Shown: positions 26,943 through 35,520 of the stretch, piece after piece
Position numbering within the stretch: position 1 is the stretch's first letter
Layout: the number at the start of each line of letters is the position of its first letter
From: Anaerocolumna sp047777345
Lineage (GTDB): Bacteria > Bacillota > Clostridia > Lachnospirales > Lachnospiraceae
DNA: 64,000 nucleotides
Assembly (NCBI GenBank): GCA_047777345.1
Contig: JBKEEJ010000013.1
Coordinates: forward strand, 1 to 64,000
Direction: 5' to 3'
Program-made: the position numbers and the translations under genes
Notes under the pieces: model-generated
The model's database searches: none
Seen by the model: the letters and a program-made list of their open reading frames with translations, nothing else
What the model was told of the DNA's origin: nothing

Positions 26943-27686
26943 ATGTTTACGAAGGAGGAACAAAAGAGGCTAAAAGAATTAATGGATTCCAATGATGAGT
27001 TTGCCTACTTTATTAATCAGGTAATGAATGAATGTAAACTTCTTACCTCACAAATCGCTCATGAAATTCGTAACCCTCTAACTTTAATCAAAAGTACTGC
27101 CCAGTTAATTGAAAGCGCTCACCCCGAAGTTAAAACTTTTCAACACTGGGATCAATTAACATCAGATATAAATGATTTAGAAGCATTATTAAATGAGGTT
27201 AGCGTATTTAATCATAGTGAATCCATTGTCAGACGTAAACAAGATTTCCTTCAATTACTGAAATCGGTAGTAAGCAATTTTCAACCTCTAGCCAGGCAAA
27301 ACGGTATTGACTTATCCTTAACGATAGCCGAAGCTGATATACCCTACTATACCAGCTTTCCTATAGACAAGGTTAAAATGAACCAAGTCTTTACTAACTT
27401 GCTTCAAAACGCATTTGAAGCGACAGAAAGAGGCTGCTACATTAAGATAATATGCAAAGCTTTACCGCCATCCCATCTCGAAATAAAAGTCCAAAATAAT
27501 GGCCAAATGATACCAAGTGATGAATTACCCAATATCTTTAAGCCATTTGTGACTTATAAACCTAACGGTTCGGGCCTTGGACTGGCAATCTCTTCTAATA
27601 TCATTGCTGCTCATAATGGTACAATCGAAGTAACCTCAACAAAAGAAGTTACAAGTTTTATTATCCAACTACCATTATCTGAATAG
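26943..27686 (+). CDS. Soluble orphan histidine kinase
   Basis: 247 residues with no membrane segment and no sensor domain. A short N-terminal helix is followed by HisKA (phosphoacceptor in QIAHEIRNPLTLIKSTAQLI) and HATPase_c with N box FTNLLQNAFEATERG, G1 NNGQMIP and G2 GSGLGLAISSNII. The layout resembles Spo0A-phosphorelay kinases such as Bacillus KinB/KinE catalytic parts or YpbD-type soluble kinases. No response regulator is adjacent. ATG 26943 has AGGAGG at 8 nt. A role in sporulation is only a guess. Confidence 0.88.
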   Translation: MFTKEEQKRLKELMDSNDEFAYFINQVMNECKLLTSQIAHEIRNPLTLIKSTAQLIESAHPEVKTFQHWDQLTSDINDLEALLNEVSVFNHSESIVRRKQDFLQLLKSVVSNFQPLARQNGIDLSLTIAEADIPYYTSFPIDKVKMNQVFTNLLQNAFEATERGCYIKIICKALPPSHLEIKVQNNGQMIPSDELPNIFKPFVTYKPNGSGLGLAISSNIIAAHNGTIEVTSTKEVTSFIIQLPLSE

Positions 27687-27700
27687 TATTAGCCAAACAA

Positions 27701-27728
27701 TATGGGTCCTCCCCCCATACTGTTTATT
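27701..27728 (+). terminator. Terminator after the histidine kinase
   Basis: TATGGG (27701-27706) pairs with CCCATA (27714-27719), followed by TGTTTATT. A second, perfect 12-bp hairpin without T-run (CAAAGGATTAGC/GCTAATCCTTTG, 27788-27816) lies between the two convergent genes. Confidence 0.5.
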
Positions 27729-27832
27729 CTGATGTTAAGCCAATTATCTTTTTACATATTTTGCCCAATTACCTGTTTTACCCATCTCAAAGGATTAGCT
27801 TAATGCTAATCCTTTGAACCTTCCTTCATGTC

Positions 27833-28834
27833 TTAAATTATCTTAATCTGAAAAATCTGATCAAAAGTACGCAATGTCTTAAAATTGCCTTTTGCTGTAA
27901 GATCACCCGACATAAAGGCCATCTGCATTGTCATTCTTCCATTGACAATTTTGTTTATTACATCATAACTTGTTTTGGCTGTTACATCCGCCTCTTTTCC
28001 ATCTTCCCCATAATAACATTTCAGGTTAGTTCCGTTGACTTCAATAATCAGCGTTTTCATAATATCAGTAATTGTAATAGCATAACTGGCCTGAAAATCA
28101 TTGATCGGATGAAAATTTTCCCTTAACTTAACCAGAATTTCCTGATTTGATTCCTGTTCATTTGCTCCTAACATTCCTTTGAATATCTGTGTCAGCTCTT
28201 CTATATCCTCTTTTTGCTTTTTGACATAAGTATCATCCGACACATACATGGAAAGTTGTTCACTTTCCTGTGGCGTTAAATCATTACCATAAGATTTTAA
28301 TATTTTATTTTTTATGATCGAATTACTTGCAGGCAACATTTTTGTTTTCTGATTAATGGTTCTGTAAAAGTTTTCGGCTTGTTTTTCTATAATCTGCCCG
28401 TAAGTAGAATTGGTTTCAAACTCAACATGGTCTTCCACATAGGCCCGCAAACCGTTACATACAATTCCGCCCAACATTTCCCAGGACTTTGACAGGTAAA
28501 GTTCCGCTTCCCGTTCACCGCAGGAAGTAGCCATAACCACCGGCATCATGTACAGTTTGCTTAAATAGTCCTTATCCGCATACAGCCAGCAGGCATCCAG
28601 GAACTGCTGCATATAACCTCCGATGCCAAGCCACTCTACGGTTGTCGCCAGAATAATTCCGTCGGCTTCTTTCAGTGTTTTAGGTAAAACCGCAATGGAC
28701 TTTTTTTCTTCATATAAATTATATCTTGTCACATTGACCCGGATTTCCTGCAAAACCTCTGTTAACTTATTGATAACATAAATGGTTGGATCCTCGATTA
28801 GTCCTCTTCCGCCGTAATAAATATTTACATTCAT
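27833..28834 (-). CDS. Flavodoxin-like / SCP2 fusion protein
   Basis: 333 residues. The N-terminal half is an NAD(P)H-dependent FMN-reductase-type flavodoxin fold (MNVNIYYGGRGLIEDPTIY, KEADGIILATTVEWLGIGGY, MPVVMATSCGEREAELYLS). After a charged linker, the C-terminal 110 residues form an SCP2 sterol-carrier-type lipid-binding domain (KLRENFHPINDFQASYAITI, ATAKTSYDVINKIVNGRMTM-like, FMSGDLTAKGNFKTL). This suggests a redox protein acting on a hydrophobic substrate. The substrate is unknown. It is 3 bp downstream of the rhomboid gene, so co-transcribed. Confidence 0.8.
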   Translation of the reverse strand: MNVNIYYGGRGLIEDPTIYVINKLTEVLQEIRVNVTRYNLYEEKKSIAVLPKTLKEADGIILATTVEWLGIGGYMQQFLDACWLYADKDYLSKLYMMPVVMATSCGEREAELYLSKSWEMLGGIVCNGLRAYVEDHVEFETNSTYGQIIEKQAENFYRTINQKTKMLPASNSIIKNKILKSYGNDLTPQESEQLSMYVSDDTYVKKQKEDIEELTQIFKGMLGANEQESNQEILVKLRENFHPINDFQASYAITITDIMKTLIIEVNGTNLKCYYGEDGKEADVTAKTSYDVINKIVNGRMTMQMAFMSGDLTAKGNFKTLRTFDQIFQIKII

Positions 28835-28837
28835 GAA

Positions 28838-29914
28838 TTAACCCCTTTCCGGTTGACTTTTCTTACGTTTACGATAAAGGACAGCCGCAAGTATAATACC
28901 TGCTACTAACCCGCCGATATGGGCAGCATTGTCTACGCCCTGGCTGGTAAGCCCGCCATATAAACTGAAAATTACAAACAAAATAATCTGTCTTGTGCTA
29001 AGATCTTCAAGATGGCCTTTATTTAAGACCACAATATATGCCATAGCCCCAACTACTCCGAATATAGCTCCTGAAGCCCCGATAGAAACGGTGTTTATGT
29101 TATTTAACATATTATAACCCATGGATGCTAACCCCGCAAGAACTCCGGATCCAAAATAGATCAGCAGGTATTTCCATTTTCCAACAGCTCTTTCCATATT
29201 ATCGCCGATTATAAACAAAACAATCATATTATTGCCAAGATGCTGTATACCGCCATGTAAAAACATATAAGTAAGCAATCGGTAATATTCCTTATGATAC
29301 CAGACCGCAGGCCAATACAGGGCACCCATGTCCAGTATACTGTCTGACCGGGACATGTATCCTTTTCTCTCTGTAATAAAAAACACAATAATATTAATAA
29401 GTATAATAATTGTATTGTATTTTGCAAAATACTTTGCCCATACCGGCTGATGATCCCTTGTATTTACCTGGCTGTTATCCAGCCCATAGGATGTCGGTAT
29501 TTGTTCCTGAGAAAGCTGCATATCCAGCAAAATATCTTCTATATCTTTTCTGATTCCCAAAAAATCAGAATTTTGATTTTCATAAATAATTAATTGATTA
29601 TTTTTTAAATCAATTATCCATTCATGCTGATCACCGGGCTGTAGTTTACGGACGATATCCACATACCTGGTACAAATAACAGTCTGAATATGAACGGCTG
29701 TAAATCCTCTTTGTATATATTTCCGATAGAGTTGACTTTGAATATTTTCATACTGTTCGGTTGTAAATTCCATGCCACAAGGGCAATCAAAAAATGCTAC
29801 CAGGCTGATATCCTGACCTGCGGTATAATACAGCAGATAAATTCCCGGAATATTTACTTTGACTTCCCGAAATCCCTTATTCAAAAGATTTGATTTGATT
29901 CTTTCTATTATCAT
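28838..29914 (-). CDS. Rhomboid intramembrane serine protease
   Basis: 358 residues. A soluble N-terminal domain of about 160 residues is followed by six transmembrane helices. Catalytic pair: Ser281 in SIGASGAIFGVVGA and His332 in AAHIGGLVAG, with the usual LHGGIQHLGNNMIVLF loop before helix 2. GluP/YqgP-type rhomboids also carry a cytosolic N-terminal domain. The substrate is unknown. First gene of a pair with the flavodoxin-SCP2 gene. Confidence 0.94.
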   Translation of the reverse strand: MIIERIKSNLLNKGFREVKVNIPGIYLLYYTAGQDISLVAFFDCPCGMEFTTEQYENIQSQLYRKYIQRGFTAVHIQTVICTRYVDIVRKLQPGDQHEWIIDLKNNQLIIYENQNSDFLGIRKDIEDILLDMQLSQEQIPTSYGLDNSQVNTRDHQPVWAKYFAKYNTIIILINIIVFFITERKGYMSRSDSILDMGALYWPAVWYHKEYYRLLTYMFLHGGIQHLGNNMIVLFIIGDNMERAVGKWKYLLIYFGSGVLAGLASMGYNMLNNINTVSIGASGAIFGVVGAMAYIVVLNKGHLEDLSTRQIILFVIFSLYGGLTSQGVDNAAHIGGLVAGIILAAVLYRKRKKSQPERG

Positions 29915-30062
29915 GAATTTTTAATCCTCTGCCAGTTCCCTTGTTTTGCATTTAACAGAGCGTATTACAAAAGTTTCAAGCCTCTTAAGATTTACATATG
30001 TTTGTATAAAATAGTTTTGTAATAAGTAAGTAATTATGTATCATGTTTATATTCATAATACT

Positions 30063-31553
30063 TTATTGGGCCCAATGAAAAGAATGTTGTACGGCTCTTT
30101 CCCAGCCGGAAATTAACTTATCCCTTCTGCTTTGATCCATTCCCGGCTTAAAAGTTCTATTAAGTTCCCAGTTTTCCTTAATCTCAGCTTTATCTTTCCA
30201 GTAACCAACGGCTAACCCTGCCAGATAAGCGGTTCCTAAGGCTGTCGTTTCAATACAGGATGGTCTCTCAACCTCCACATCTAATATATCTGCCTGAAAC
30301 TGCATCAAAAAATTATTGGCAGAAGCTCCTCCGTCTACTTTTAAAGACTTTAGCCTTTGTCCTGCATCCTTTTCCATGGCTTTTAAAACATCGTAAGTCT
30401 GATAAGCGATGGACTCCAAAGTTGCCCGTACTAAATGATTTTTATTAAAGCCTCTAGTAATTCCCACAACGGTTCCTCTTGCATACTGATCCCAGTAAGG
30501 CGCTCCTAATCCTGAAAATGCCGGAACCACATAGCCTCCGTTGGTGTCATTTACCAATGTGGCAAGTTTTTCTGATTCTGCCGCCGTACTAATAATGCCA
30601 AGTTCATCTCTTAGCCACTGAATAGCAGCTCCGGCTACAAATACACTTCCTTCCAGAACATATTGGACATTATTCTGTTCGCTGGCAGCAATGGTGGTTA
30701 ACAACCCGGTATTGGAGGTAATTGCCCTGTTTCCGGTATTCATCAGCAAAAAGCAGCCGGTACCATATGTATTCTTAACTTCTCCCGGTTCAAAGCAGCA
30801 CTGGCCAAACAGGGCTGACTGCTGATCTCCTGCCACACCTGCTATAGGTATCGGCTGACCAAACAGTTGGGAATCCGTATAACCGTATATATAACTGGAT
30901 GGTTTTACCTCCGGCAACATAGATCTTGGAATATCTAATTTGCTTAATATTTCTTCATCCCAATCTAACTTATGGATATCAAACATCATGGTTCTGGAAG
31001 CATTGGTATAATCCGTAGCAAATACCTTCCCCTTCGTAAGATTCCAAATCAGCCAGGTATCTACGGTACCAAAAAGGAGATTGCCAGCCTTTGCTTCTTC
31101 CCTGGCATGGTCCACATGATCCAATATCCATTTTATCTTCGTTGCCGAAAAATATGCATCCGGAATAAGGCCGGTTCTCTCCCGAATAATCTGATCAAAT
31201 CCGGTCTTTTTTAAATCCTGTATGGTATCCGAAGTTCTTCTGCACTGCCATACAATAGCATTATATACCGGTTCCCCGGTGTGTTTGTTCCAAACAATAG
31301 TCGTTTCCCGTTGATTGGTAATACCAATTGCTGCTATATTCTCTGCATTGGCTCCGATTTTATCCATGGCTTCTTTTGCCACGCTGATCTGAGTAGACCA
31401 TATTTCCTTAGGATTATGTTCTACCCAGCCTGCCACCGGATAAATCTGTTTAAATTCTTTCTGAGCAATGCTAAGAATCTGTCCTTTTTTGTCAAACAAA
31501 ATACAACGGGAACTGGTGGTTCCCTGATCCAATGCCATTATATATTTTTTCAT
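30063..31553 (-). CDS. glpK: Glycerol kinase
   Basis: 496 residues, full length. Phosphorylates glycerol to sn-glycerol-3-phosphate with ATP. FGGY family: MALDQGTTSSRCILFDKKGQ (phosphate loop), AIGITNQRETTIVWNK, GTGCFLLMNTGN, and LKVDGGASANNFLMQFQADI near the C-terminus. GGAGGG before ATG 31553. No glpF, glpD or glpP gene is nearby, so it stands alone. Confidence 0.97.
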   Translation of the reverse strand: MKKYIMALDQGTTSSRCILFDKKGQILSIAQKEFKQIYPVAGWVEHNPKEIWSTQISVAKEAMDKIGANAENIAAIGITNQRETTIVWNKHTGEPVYNAIVWQCRRTSDTIQDLKKTGFDQIIRERTGLIPDAYFSATKIKWILDHVDHAREEAKAGNLLFGTVDTWLIWNLTKGKVFATDYTNASRTMMFDIHKLDWDEEILSKLDIPRSMLPEVKPSSYIYGYTDSQLFGQPIPIAGVAGDQQSALFGQCCFEPGEVKNTYGTGCFLLMNTGNRAITSNTGLLTTIAASEQNNVQYVLEGSVFVAGAAIQWLRDELGIISTAAESEKLATLVNDTNGGYVVPAFSGLGAPYWDQYARGTVVGITRGFNKNHLVRATLESIAYQTYDVLKAMEKDAGQRLKSLKVDGGASANNFLMQFQADILDVEVERPSCIETTALGTAYLAGLAVGYWKDKAEIKENWELNRTFKPGMDQSRRDKLISGWERAVQHSFHWAQ

Positions 31554-31696
31554 ATGCTACCCTCCGCTTTATAAATTAAAACAAAAGCCCCATAAGTTGT
31601 CTGTATATGGTAGATTATACTATTTATTTTTATTCAATACAAGGGAAGTATTTCCTGAGTTTTCATAGTTTTATATACAAAATCCCAAAAAATGCT

Positions 31697-31723
31697 GCCC
31701 AGGTTACTTGGGCTTTATTTTTT
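31697..31723. terminator. Hairpin between glpK promoter region and the Tad operon end
   Basis: GCCCA/TGGGC with flanking GT/AC, followed on the plus strand by TTTATTTTTT. On the minus strand it is followed by AGCATTTTTT, so it can end the pilus operon transcript. Confidence 0.55.
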
Positions 31724-31753
31724 CCCCTTTTGTATTAAGAAAACAATTTCATC

Positions 31754-32257
31754 TTAATAGCAAGTTCTGTCTATTATTAAAATGGAGAGTGCGCAAGCAC
31801 TCTCCATTTGACCAACAGCTATGTCATATATATCCATATTCGGCTTTCGACATTTTACATCTCCACTGATAACTGAAAATTCAACCAATTCATTGATTCC
31901 ATATTTATTTCTTAAATATGACGACCATTCGCTAACATCATTCGAAAGTATAGCCAAATAATAATCCTTTTTAAGCCTTTTAGCTGTTTCGATAAAATCC
32001 TCATCTATTGTAAGGCAGGTATCTAAGTATTCTTTATATATCTTTTTTTCTTTTCCAGTTTCACATAAATTCATCTTTTCCCAAAATTCATCCGACGTAA
32101 TTCTGCCTAAACTGGCATCCAGATATATGTCATTAATATACTCCTTTGATATTAGATTATTTCTTTTCTTTATAAACGGCACCAGTAAATCATTTGTATC
32201 ATCTTGAACTTTAAATATTACACCCATGACATCAAAAATTATCCATTTTTCTTTCAT
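31754..32257 (-). pseudogene. HAD-family phosphatase, C-terminus clipped
   Basis: Begins MKEKWIIFDVMGVIF (motif I normally DxDGxxx, here D-V-M-G), with motif II AILSNDVSEW and motif III Lys in GDVKCRKPNMDIYDIAV. Just before the expected motif IV (IFIDD), coding sequence is replaced by a perfect 11-bp hairpin (31782-31807) that forces the residues MESACALS. The frame then ends at LIIDRTCY, giving 167 residues against the usual 200-220. The motif IV acidic residues are lost and the enzyme is probably inactive. It is the last gene of the pilus operon, and its start lies 20 bp past the FHA stop. Confidence 0.7.
31781..31808 (-). terminator. Perfect hairpin inside the clipped HAD gene
   Basis: ATGGAGAGTGC/GCACTCTCCAT, 11 bp, 4-nt loop. 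On the minus strand TTTTAATAAT follows. Probably the current transcription end of the pilus operon. Confidence 0.6.
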
Positions 32258-32277
32258 CATTCTCCCCTTCATGTTCT

Positions 32278-34194
32278 TTATCCCATTTCTTCCGCCCATA
32301 TATAGCTAATATGGGAAAAGGAAATAATGTCCTTGTCCGTAAGAAGATAAGGTTTATTCTCCTGCAGTTTAACACCGTTTAAATATGTACCATTGGTTGA
32401 ATTTAAATCAGTAAGGAAAACATTTTCACCAACTTTTGTAAATCTGGCATGCCTGCGGCTTATGGTTTTATCGTCAATTGTAAAATCCACTCCTTTTTTT
32501 CCTTTCCCAATAAGAAAAGGAAATCTGTTTATGGGTATTTCCTGTTTTTCCTCACCTATGGTTCCTGTTAACCGGTATTGTTTTGGCGGTGATAAATCCG
32601 CTAAAATTACCGTAGCCTCCTGATCGGAATCATTTTTATCCATCCATAAAATTTGAGTTGGATCTTCTTTTTCTGATAAAGCATTTGGCTTAATTTCATT
32701 AAAAATGCTTTCTTTATCTTGCCTGCCATGATAACCGGAATCGGAACTTATATTGTTATATTCAAATCCTTTATCCGTAAAATCATACGTCCCTTCCATA
32801 TCCGGATATATTACTTTTGCCTTAATCTCTTTTTTGGATTTTCCCTCCTTTGCTTCTTTCTTATTCTTATACTGATAAGAAAAAGGATCTGTTTTTGCAC
32901 CTAATTCTGTTACCTCTTCTTTTGGATTATTGGTTTCAGAATCAAACTCCTTAAAATAAGGAACTTCCAATTGGTCTTCATTAGCATCCAGTTCCTCTAC
33001 TTCCGTTCTGATTCCGATTAATTTATTCTTTGGGTCAAATAATCTTATGAAAATATAAGCTTCTGTGCAGCCTAATATTAACATAAAACTAATCAGTTTG
33101 GTACTGTCAATATGGGTGCCAAAGGCATTATGTAATAGCTTAAAGCGCAATACCCCAATAAATATTACAATGCCAAGGACTGCACTTATTCCTGCCATAA
33201 CGAATGTGGCCGGACTAAAATACTGAAATTCCCTCTCGCTTTCAATTTCCTCTGCCGGTATTTCTTTTATCTTCTCTCCATTTGTTTTACTGTTTTTCCC
33301 TGAAAATTTTTCCGCTATATTCTTATACAAAAACCGGATTTCCTTTTTATTTCTTATGCCTATTGAAGATTTATCTGCCTTTCGTTTTGATTTTTTATGC
33401 CCTAATCTCTGGTTCAATGGTCTAATACCATGAATGACTCTGCTTCTTCTAATATTTTTACCCCTATTTTTATTGGTTTTTGTGTTACTGTCATTTCCTA
33501 TATCGCTTATGTCATTATTTTGTTTATCTTTATCCTGAACTTTGCTTGCTTTACTTTTATCTGATCGTTTTTCGGAATTCCTGTTTCCGGAATCACTGTT
33601 CATTTGCTTATTAGAACTTTGGCTGTCCGTTATTTCGCTCTTATCTTTTACTTCTTTTCTGTTTAATACCTTTATTAAAGCTTCGAAAGTACAGTCCGGT
33701 TCTTTACATTCTTTATACATAGCATATATCAGGACAACTGCGGCTTCATCCTTATAATCCGTCTTATTCATTAAATACTCCATCAGTTTGCTTAATTGTT
33801 CCTGTATATTTTCATTATATCCCGGAAAATGGCAGAGCCCGATTTCCATTGACTGTGTATCAAGAAATATATATTTGGGGTCTATTATAAAATCATTATC
33901 AGAAAGAAGATATTTGTAAGACTCTTCAAAAACAGATAAAATAGAAGACAACAAATTCTGAAGTTCACGGTAATTTAAGGCTTTATTTTCATAAAATTCC
34001 CACAGGGATTTTTTTGCCGTAATATCATAATAATACAAATCAGTTTCGTTAATACATCTTAATTCTGTTACTAACAGTCCTGGAATCCGATTGCTTAAAA
34101 GCATTTTCGTGCTGTAAGCTGTTGTTTTTCCTTCTATTCCTTTTATAACAATATAATTGTTGTGCATGTCTCTTACAAACTCTGCTTGTAACAT
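32278..34194 (-). CDS. FHA-domain membrane protein of the pilus operon
   Basis: 638 residues from ATG 34194 (GGAGG 6 nt ahead). The N-terminal about 170-residue domain (FVRDMHNNYIVIKGIEG, KKSLWEFYENKALNYRELQN, YIFLDTQSMEIGLCHFPGY) matches the DUF6382 type found with FHA proteins. Then come a Ser/Asn/Asp/Lys-rich linker, two membrane helices (about 335-385), an acidic linker and a C-terminal FHA domain (FPFLIGKGKKGVDFTIDD, ISRRHARFTKVGENVFLTDL, NSTNGTYLNGVKL). FHA domains read phosphothreonine, so it probably couples a Ser/Thr kinase signal to pilus assembly. No kinase is encoded in the window. Confidence 0.82.
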   Translation of the reverse strand: MLQAEFVRDMHNNYIVIKGIEGKTTAYSTKMLLSNRIPGLLVTELRCINETDLYYYDITAKKSLWEFYENKALNYRELQNLLSSILSVFEESYKYLLSDNDFIIDPKYIFLDTQSMEIGLCHFPGYNENIQEQLSKLMEYLMNKTDYKDEAAVVLIYAMYKECKEPDCTFEALIKVLNRKEVKDKSEITDSQSSNKQMNSDSGNRNSEKRSDKSKASKVQDKDKQNNDISDIGNDSNTKTNKNRGKNIRRSRVIHGIRPLNQRLGHKKSKRKADKSSIGIRNKKEIRFLYKNIAEKFSGKNSKTNGEKIKEIPAEEIESEREFQYFSPATFVMAGISAVLGIVIFIGVLRFKLLHNAFGTHIDSTKLISFMLILGCTEAYIFIRLFDPKNKLIGIRTEVEELDANEDQLEVPYFKEFDSETNNPKEEVTELGAKTDPFSYQYKNKKEAKEGKSKKEIKAKVIYPDMEGTYDFTDKGFEYNNISSDSGYHGRQDKESIFNEIKPNALSEKEDPTQILWMDKNDSDQEATVILADLSPPKQYRLTGTIGEEKQEIPINRFPFLIGKGKKGVDFTIDDKTISRRHARFTKVGENVFLTDLNSTNGTYLNGVKLQENKPYLLTDKDIISFSHISYIWAEEMG

Positions 34195-34233
34195 AATAAC
34201 CTCCGTCCTGACACCACCTTCTGATTCCAAAAG

Positions 34234-34908
34234 TTAATTTTTAAACCTGCTTAATATTTCCTGTAACTTTTCCAGATTATTATTTATTACCGGTACCTTT
34301 TCCGCCACACTGGAATATATACTAAAAATACGGATAAATTCAGGATTATCCTCTATTGTTACCGAGTTTTTTCCTATTACTGTCATCCCGTTTTCTGAAA
34401 AAAACGGAAGTAACCCCACAAAGGGAAGTTTCATATTTGCCTCCACCTGAATATCTATCTTTGTATGACTAACCGCCACATCAATGGAACTGATTTCCGC
34501 AATCATAAATCCCTTTCTTAACTCTGACTTAAGGTAATTATAAACTTGCTCTTGTTTTTCCTGTAAATTATCCTGTAAAGAATACAGTATTCCCCGGTTA
34601 TTATATGCCTCATAATTAATAAGGCCTGTTTCCATTTGAGCTTCATTCCGAAGTAAATTCTTTCCTGACAATAAAGCCTCATTAATAACTGATTCCAGTT
34701 TGTCTTGATCATGAAGGTAAAACCCAAGGTAAACCAATGCGGTTATAACGAATAAAATAAATGGTATGATAAAAGCTGCTTCTATGGTGTAACTTCCACT
34801 CATATATTGGTGCCGGTTTAAATTTTCTTTCGTCGTTTTTCTTTTCATCCCGTAAATAATCGTAATATGCTTTATTTTGTTACCAATCCATATTTTAATC
34901 CGTCTCAC
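34234..34908 (-). CDS. TadE-type pseudopilin (second)
   Basis: 224 residues from GTG 34908, which has GGGAGG 8 nt ahead and follows the previous stop directly. A prepilin-like site is visible: SG, then SYTIEAAFIIPFILFVITAL, with Glu at +5 of the mature protein and a hydrophobic stretch. The rest is extracytoplasmic (DKLESVINEALLSGKNLL, VEANMKLPFVGLLPFFSEN). The Gly|xxxxE site suits cleavage by one of the A24 peptidases encoded here. Confidence 0.75.
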   Translation of the reverse strand: MRRIKIWIGNKIKHITIIYGMKRKTTKENLNRHQYMSGSYTIEAAFIIPFILFVITALVYLGFYLHDQDKLESVINEALLSGKNLLRNEAQMETGLINYEAYNNRGILYSLQDNLQEKQEQVYNYLKSELRKGFMIAEISSIDVAVSHTKIDIQVEANMKLPFVGLLPFFSENGMTVIGKNSVTIEDNPEFIRIFSIYSSVAEKVPVINNNLEKLQEILSRFKN

Positions 34909-34909
34909 C

Positions 34910-35341
34910 CTATAAGGCCTCCCAGGTAACCGAAAATACAAAGGGTATAAAGGGTATCGTAGCTTTTCTTCCCGCTTTTTTAAACAGTAACAACCCGGCT
35001 GCCGTTACTCCTGTTCCGAATAAAGCCAAAATCAGTATGACAGAGAGCTGATAAAATCCCACGGCCAGACCAATTATACTTACAATCAGGCCATCTCCTA
35101 TACCTATCTGTCCGCCTGTTACCGGATTAAGAAAAAGTAAAACCAAACCCAGACCAAGTCCGGTAATCCGATTCCAAAAGGATATATCTTTGGTAAAGCA
35201 GGAAACTACAATACTGATAACCCCCAGACCGATTACACCAATATGTATTTCTTTCTTCCGGAAATCCTGCCAGCAGCACAACAGTAACCAAAACCCCATA
35301 ATTACCGTCAGTAAAAAATCTTTATACAACCTAAAGCCCAC
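34910..35341 (-). CDS. A24-type prepilin peptidase (short, second copy)
   Basis: 143 residues, four or five membrane helices. Aspartic-peptidase residues: Asp in CCWQDFRKKEI (TM1-2 loop) and Asp in GQIGIGDGLIVSIIGL (the GxGD motif). TadV/CpaA-like. Translation probably starts at GTG 35341 or a nearby TTG, and the ribosome site (GGAAAGG) fits the latter better. Sits between the two TadE-type genes, the opposite end of the operon from the longer A24 peptidase. Confidence 0.8.
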   Translation of the reverse strand: MGFRLYKDFLLTVIMGFWLLLCCWQDFRKKEIHIGVIGLGVISIVVSCFTKDISFWNRITGLGLGLVLLFLNPVTGGQIGIGDGLIVSIIGLAVGFYQLSVILILALFGTGVTAAGLLLFKKAGRKATIPFIPFVFSVTWEAL

Positions 35342-35520
35342 CTTTCCGTAATGTTTAATATTTTTTCTTTCATATTCTTACTTAACATACTTATCAAACA
35401 AGTTACCAAATTCCCGGAATATATGTCATTTTCAGCCCTTTTTAACCGTTTGCTGCTAACTAAAGTAAAGTCGATATTTCCTAATAATTTAGTTTTTTCC
35501 TTTTAAAGCGATAATAGAAA

